Source of the DNA: Pseudomonas fluorescens
GTDB lineage: Bacteria; Pseudomonadota; Gammaproteobacteria; Pseudomonadales; Pseudomonadaceae
Length of the DNA stretch: 64,000 nt
Direction of reading: 5' to 3'
Assembly: GCF_902497775.2 (NCBI RefSeq)
Contig: NZ_OZ024668.1
Location: forward strand, 5,440,326 to 5,504,325
Positions within the stretch are counted from its first letter, which is position 1; the number at the start of each line of letters is the position of its first letter. A program made the translations under genes and the position numbers. The notes beneath the pieces were generated by a model. It ran no database searches and was not told the DNA's origin. It was given only the letters and a program-made list of their open reading frames with translations. Below are positions 62,016-64,000 of this stretch, piece by piece.

Positions 62016-63509
62016 ATGACAACAGCACCACGCCAACACTGGGAACAGCTTTTCCAGGGCCTGAACATCGAAGGCCGCGCCTTTATCGACGGCCAGTACT
62101 GCGCCAGTGTGTCCGGCGAGACCTTCGACTGCGCAAGCCCGGTCGACGGTCGCCAACTGGCGCAGATCGCCAGCTGTGACAGCGCCGACGCCGAACGCGC
62201 CGTGGCCGCTGCCCGGCGCAGTTTCGACAGTGGTGTCTGGGCCGACCAGGCCCCGGCCCAGCGCAAGCGGGTGCTGATCGCCTTTGCTGATTTGCTTCTG
62301 GCCAATGCCGAAGAACTGGCATTGCTGGAAACCCTGGACATGGGCAAGCCGATTGCCGATTCCCTGAGCATCGACATCCCGGCGGCGGCCAACGCCATTC
62401 GCTGGAACGCCGAAGCCATCGACAAGATTTACGACGAAGTTGCTGCGACCCCGTCCGACCAGCTGGGTTTGGTCACCCGCTCGCCGGTCGGCGTGGTCGC
62501 GGCCATTGTTCCGTGGAATTTTCCACTGATGATGGCCTGCTGGAAACTCGGCCCGGCCCTGGCCACCGGTAACTCGGTGATCCTCAAGCCGTCCGAAAAA
62601 TCGCCGCTGACCGCCATTCGTATTGCCCAGCTGGCAATCGAAGCAGGCTTGCCGGCGGGTGTGCTCAACGTGTTGCCAGGTTACGGCCACACCGTCGGCA
62701 AGGCCCTGGCCTTGCACATGGACGTCGATACCCTGGTATTCACCGGCTCCACCCGTATCGCCAAGCAGCTGATGGTCTACGCCGGTGAGTCGAACATGAA
62801 GCGCGTCTGGCTCGAAGCCGGGGGCAAGAGCCCGAACATCGTCTTCGCTGACGCCCCGGACCTGCAGGCCGCCGCCGAAGCTGCGGCCAGCGCCATCGCC
62901 TTCAACCAGGGCGAGGTGTGCATTGCCGGTTCGCGCCTGTTGGTCGAGCGCAGCATCAAGGAGCGCTTCCTGCCTATGGTGGTCGAGGCCCTCAAGGCCT
63001 GGAAACCCGGCCATGCGCTGGACCCGAACACCCGTGTCGGCGCCTTGGTCGACAGCACCCAGCTGGATACCGTGCTCGGTTACATCGAAGCCGGCAAGGC
63101 TGACGGTGCCACCCTGGTCACCGGCGGCGAGCGTGTACTGGAAGACACCTGCGGCGTGTATGTGCAGCCTGCGATCTTCGATGGCGTAACCAATGCCATG
63201 CGCATCGCCCGCGAAGAAATCTTCGGCCCGGTGTTGTCGGTGATCACCTTCGACAGCGCCGAAGAAGCCATCGCCATTGCCAACGACTCGCCTTTCGGTC
63301 TGGCCGCGGCCGTGTGGACCAGCAATATTTCCCGTGCCCACAACACCGCCCGCGCCCTGCGTGCCGGCAGCGTCTGGGTCAACCAGTACGACGGCGGCGA
63401 CATGACCGCCCCGTTCGGCGGCTTCAAGCAGTCGGGCAACGGCCGGGACAAATCGCTGCACGCTTTCGACAAATACACCGAACTCAAGGCGACCTGGATC
63501 AAGCTGTAA
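62016..63509 (+). CDS. puuC: gamma-glutamyl-gamma-aminobutyraldehyde dehydrogenase
   Basis: 497 residues from MTTAPRQHWEQLFQGLNIEG. All aldehyde dehydrogenase motifs are present: the cofactor segment VVAAIVPWNFPLMMACWKLGPALATGN, FTGST, the catalytic glutamate in WLEAGGKSPNIVF, the catalytic cysteine in NQGEVCIAGSRL, and EEIFGPVLSV. It oxidises gamma-glutamyl-aminobutyraldehyde in putrescine breakdown. It sits 17 bp after puuA and 14 bp before puuD, so it is specific to this pathway, although the family is broad. Confidence 0.9.
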   Translation: MTTAPRQHWEQLFQGLNIEGRAFIDGQYCASVSGETFDCASPVDGRQLAQIASCDSADAERAVAAARRSFDSGVWADQAPAQRKRVLIAFADLLLANAEELALLETLDMGKPIADSLSIDIPAAANAIRWNAEAIDKIYDEVAATPSDQLGLVTRSPVGVVAAIVPWNFPLMMACWKLGPALATGNSVILKPSEKSPLTAIRIAQLAIEAGLPAGVLNVLPGYGHTVGKALALHMDVDTLVFTGSTRIAKQLMVYAGESNMKRVWLEAGGKSPNIVFADAPDLQAAAEAAASAIAFNQGEVCIAGSRLLVERSIKERFLPMVVEALKAWKPGHALDPNTRVGALVDSTQLDTVLGYIEAGKADGATLVTGGERVLEDTCGVYVQPAIFDGVTNAMRIAREEIFGPVLSVITFDSAEEAIAIANDSPFGLAAAVWTSNISRAHNTARALRAGSVWVNQYDGGDMTAPFGGFKQSGNGRDKSLHAFDKYTELKATWIKL

Positions 63510-63523
63510 GGGAGGGTGAACCC

Positions 63524-64000
63524 ATGCAAACTACCACTGGAATGCCGCCTTTGATTGGCGTTTCCGCTTGCCGCCAGCAACTGGGCAAGAACTCGTCGCA
63601 CACCGTTGGCGACAAATATGTCGAGGCCGCAGGCTTTGCCGGGATCCCCCTGATCCTCCCGGCAAGGGCCGAGCCCAGCGACCCGCGCCGCGTACTGGAG
63701 CGGCTCGATGGCATTCTTTTTACCGGTTCGCCTTCAAATGTCGAGCCGCATCATTACAATGGCGCCCCCAGCGTGGAAGGGACCAGGCACGACGTGTTTC
63801 GCGATCGGCTGACCCTGCCGCTGCTGCAGGCGGCGATTGCCGACGGCGTGCCGGTGTTCTGCATCTGCCGTGGTTTCCAGGAACTCAACGTGGCCCTCGG
63901 TGGCACCCTGCACCAGCGGGTGCAGGAACTGCCTGGTTACCTGGATCACCGCGAGCCGCAGGATGCCCCGCTGGAAGAACAATACAGCCCCCGTCACCTG
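63524..64000 (+). CDS. puuD: gamma-glutamyl-gamma-aminobutyrate hydrolase, N-terminal part (runs off the window)
   Basis: The first 159 codons are present; the gene continues beyond 64,000. GGGAGG lies upstream of the ATG. It is a class I glutamine-amidotransferase-like hydrolase: MPPLIGVSACRQQLG start, YVEAAGFAGIPLILPAR, and the nucleophile elbow PVFCICRGFQELNVALGG with the catalytic cysteine (CRG). It releases GABA from gamma-glutamyl-GABA, the last step of the route encoded by puuA-puuC. Confidence 0.92.
   Translation, partial: MQTTTGMPPLIGVSACRQQLGKNSSHTVGDKYVEAAGFAGIPLILPARAEPSDPRRVLERLDGILFTGSPSNVEPHHYNGAPSVEGTRHDVFRDRLTLPLLQAAIADGVPVFCICRGFQELNVALGGTLHQRVQELPGYLDHREPQDAPLEEQYSPRHL

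Overview
The window is chromosomal DNA of a Pseudomonas, most likely of the P. putida/P. fluorescens lineage. The evidence is high GC, Pseudomonas-type long PstC and PstA, oxyR-recG and rpoZ-spoT neighbourhoods, a HupN-type HU gene, and intergenic palindromes of the GCGGGCAAGCCCGCTCCT type. From memory, the gene order (pycR-pycA-oadA, polyamine genes, aspA, purEK, pst-phoU, phoBR, ubiCA, rubredoxin, hupN, oxyR-recG, exbBD-tonB, spoT-rpoZ, puu) follows the part of Pseudomonas genomes near the replication origin. No rRNA, tRNA, CRISPR array, transposase or prophage was seen.

Layout. 0-5 kb: end of an RpiR/HexR-type regulator, a small conserved ORF, a LysR regulator and the two-subunit pyruvate carboxylase. 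5-12.6 kb: a polyamine-flavoured block with PaiB, two GNAT acetyltransferases, a MocR regulator, an acetylpolyamine deacetylase, a polyamine-binding protein gene broken by a nonsense codon, an AraC regulator and an asparaginase. 12.6-18.6 kb: an AGCS amino acid:sodium symporter, aspartase, a LysR regulator and purEK. 18.6-22.6 kb: small membrane and periplasmic proteins, mutarotase, thioesterase and an MFS transporter.

22.7-27.8 kb is the main accessory island, a colicin/S-type-pyocin locus. It holds a large nuclease bacteriocin gene apparently split by a single-base frameshift, an ATGA-coupled immunity-like gene, and a protein that fuses an E-colicin-type immunity domain to a pyocin-S domain but has no killing domain. 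It is followed directly by the phosphate regulon: pstS, pstC-pstA-pstB-phoU, then phoR/phoB, with good Pho boxes at pstS, pstC and phoB.

34.9-44.4 kb: response regulator, M23 peptidase, CBS/DUF21 membrane protein, phoBR, COG4315 protein, ubiCA, rubredoxin and its reductase, HU. 44.5-47.4 kb: a tightly overlapping run of six small, mostly membrane or exported proteins of unknown function, including two paralogues and a Sel1-repeat protein. 47.5-60.4 kb: HDOD protein, recG, oxyR, tonB-exbD-exbB, an NAD-binding epimerase-like protein, a lipoprotein, RidA, spoT, rpoZ and a LysR regulator. The window ends in the gamma-glutamyl polyamine catabolic operon puuA-puuC-puuD.

The observations most worth following are the bacteriocin locus, a 12-bp tandem array of DnaA-box-like nonamers inside the MocR gene, the six-gene membrane cluster, and a terminator-like hairpin in the purE leader.
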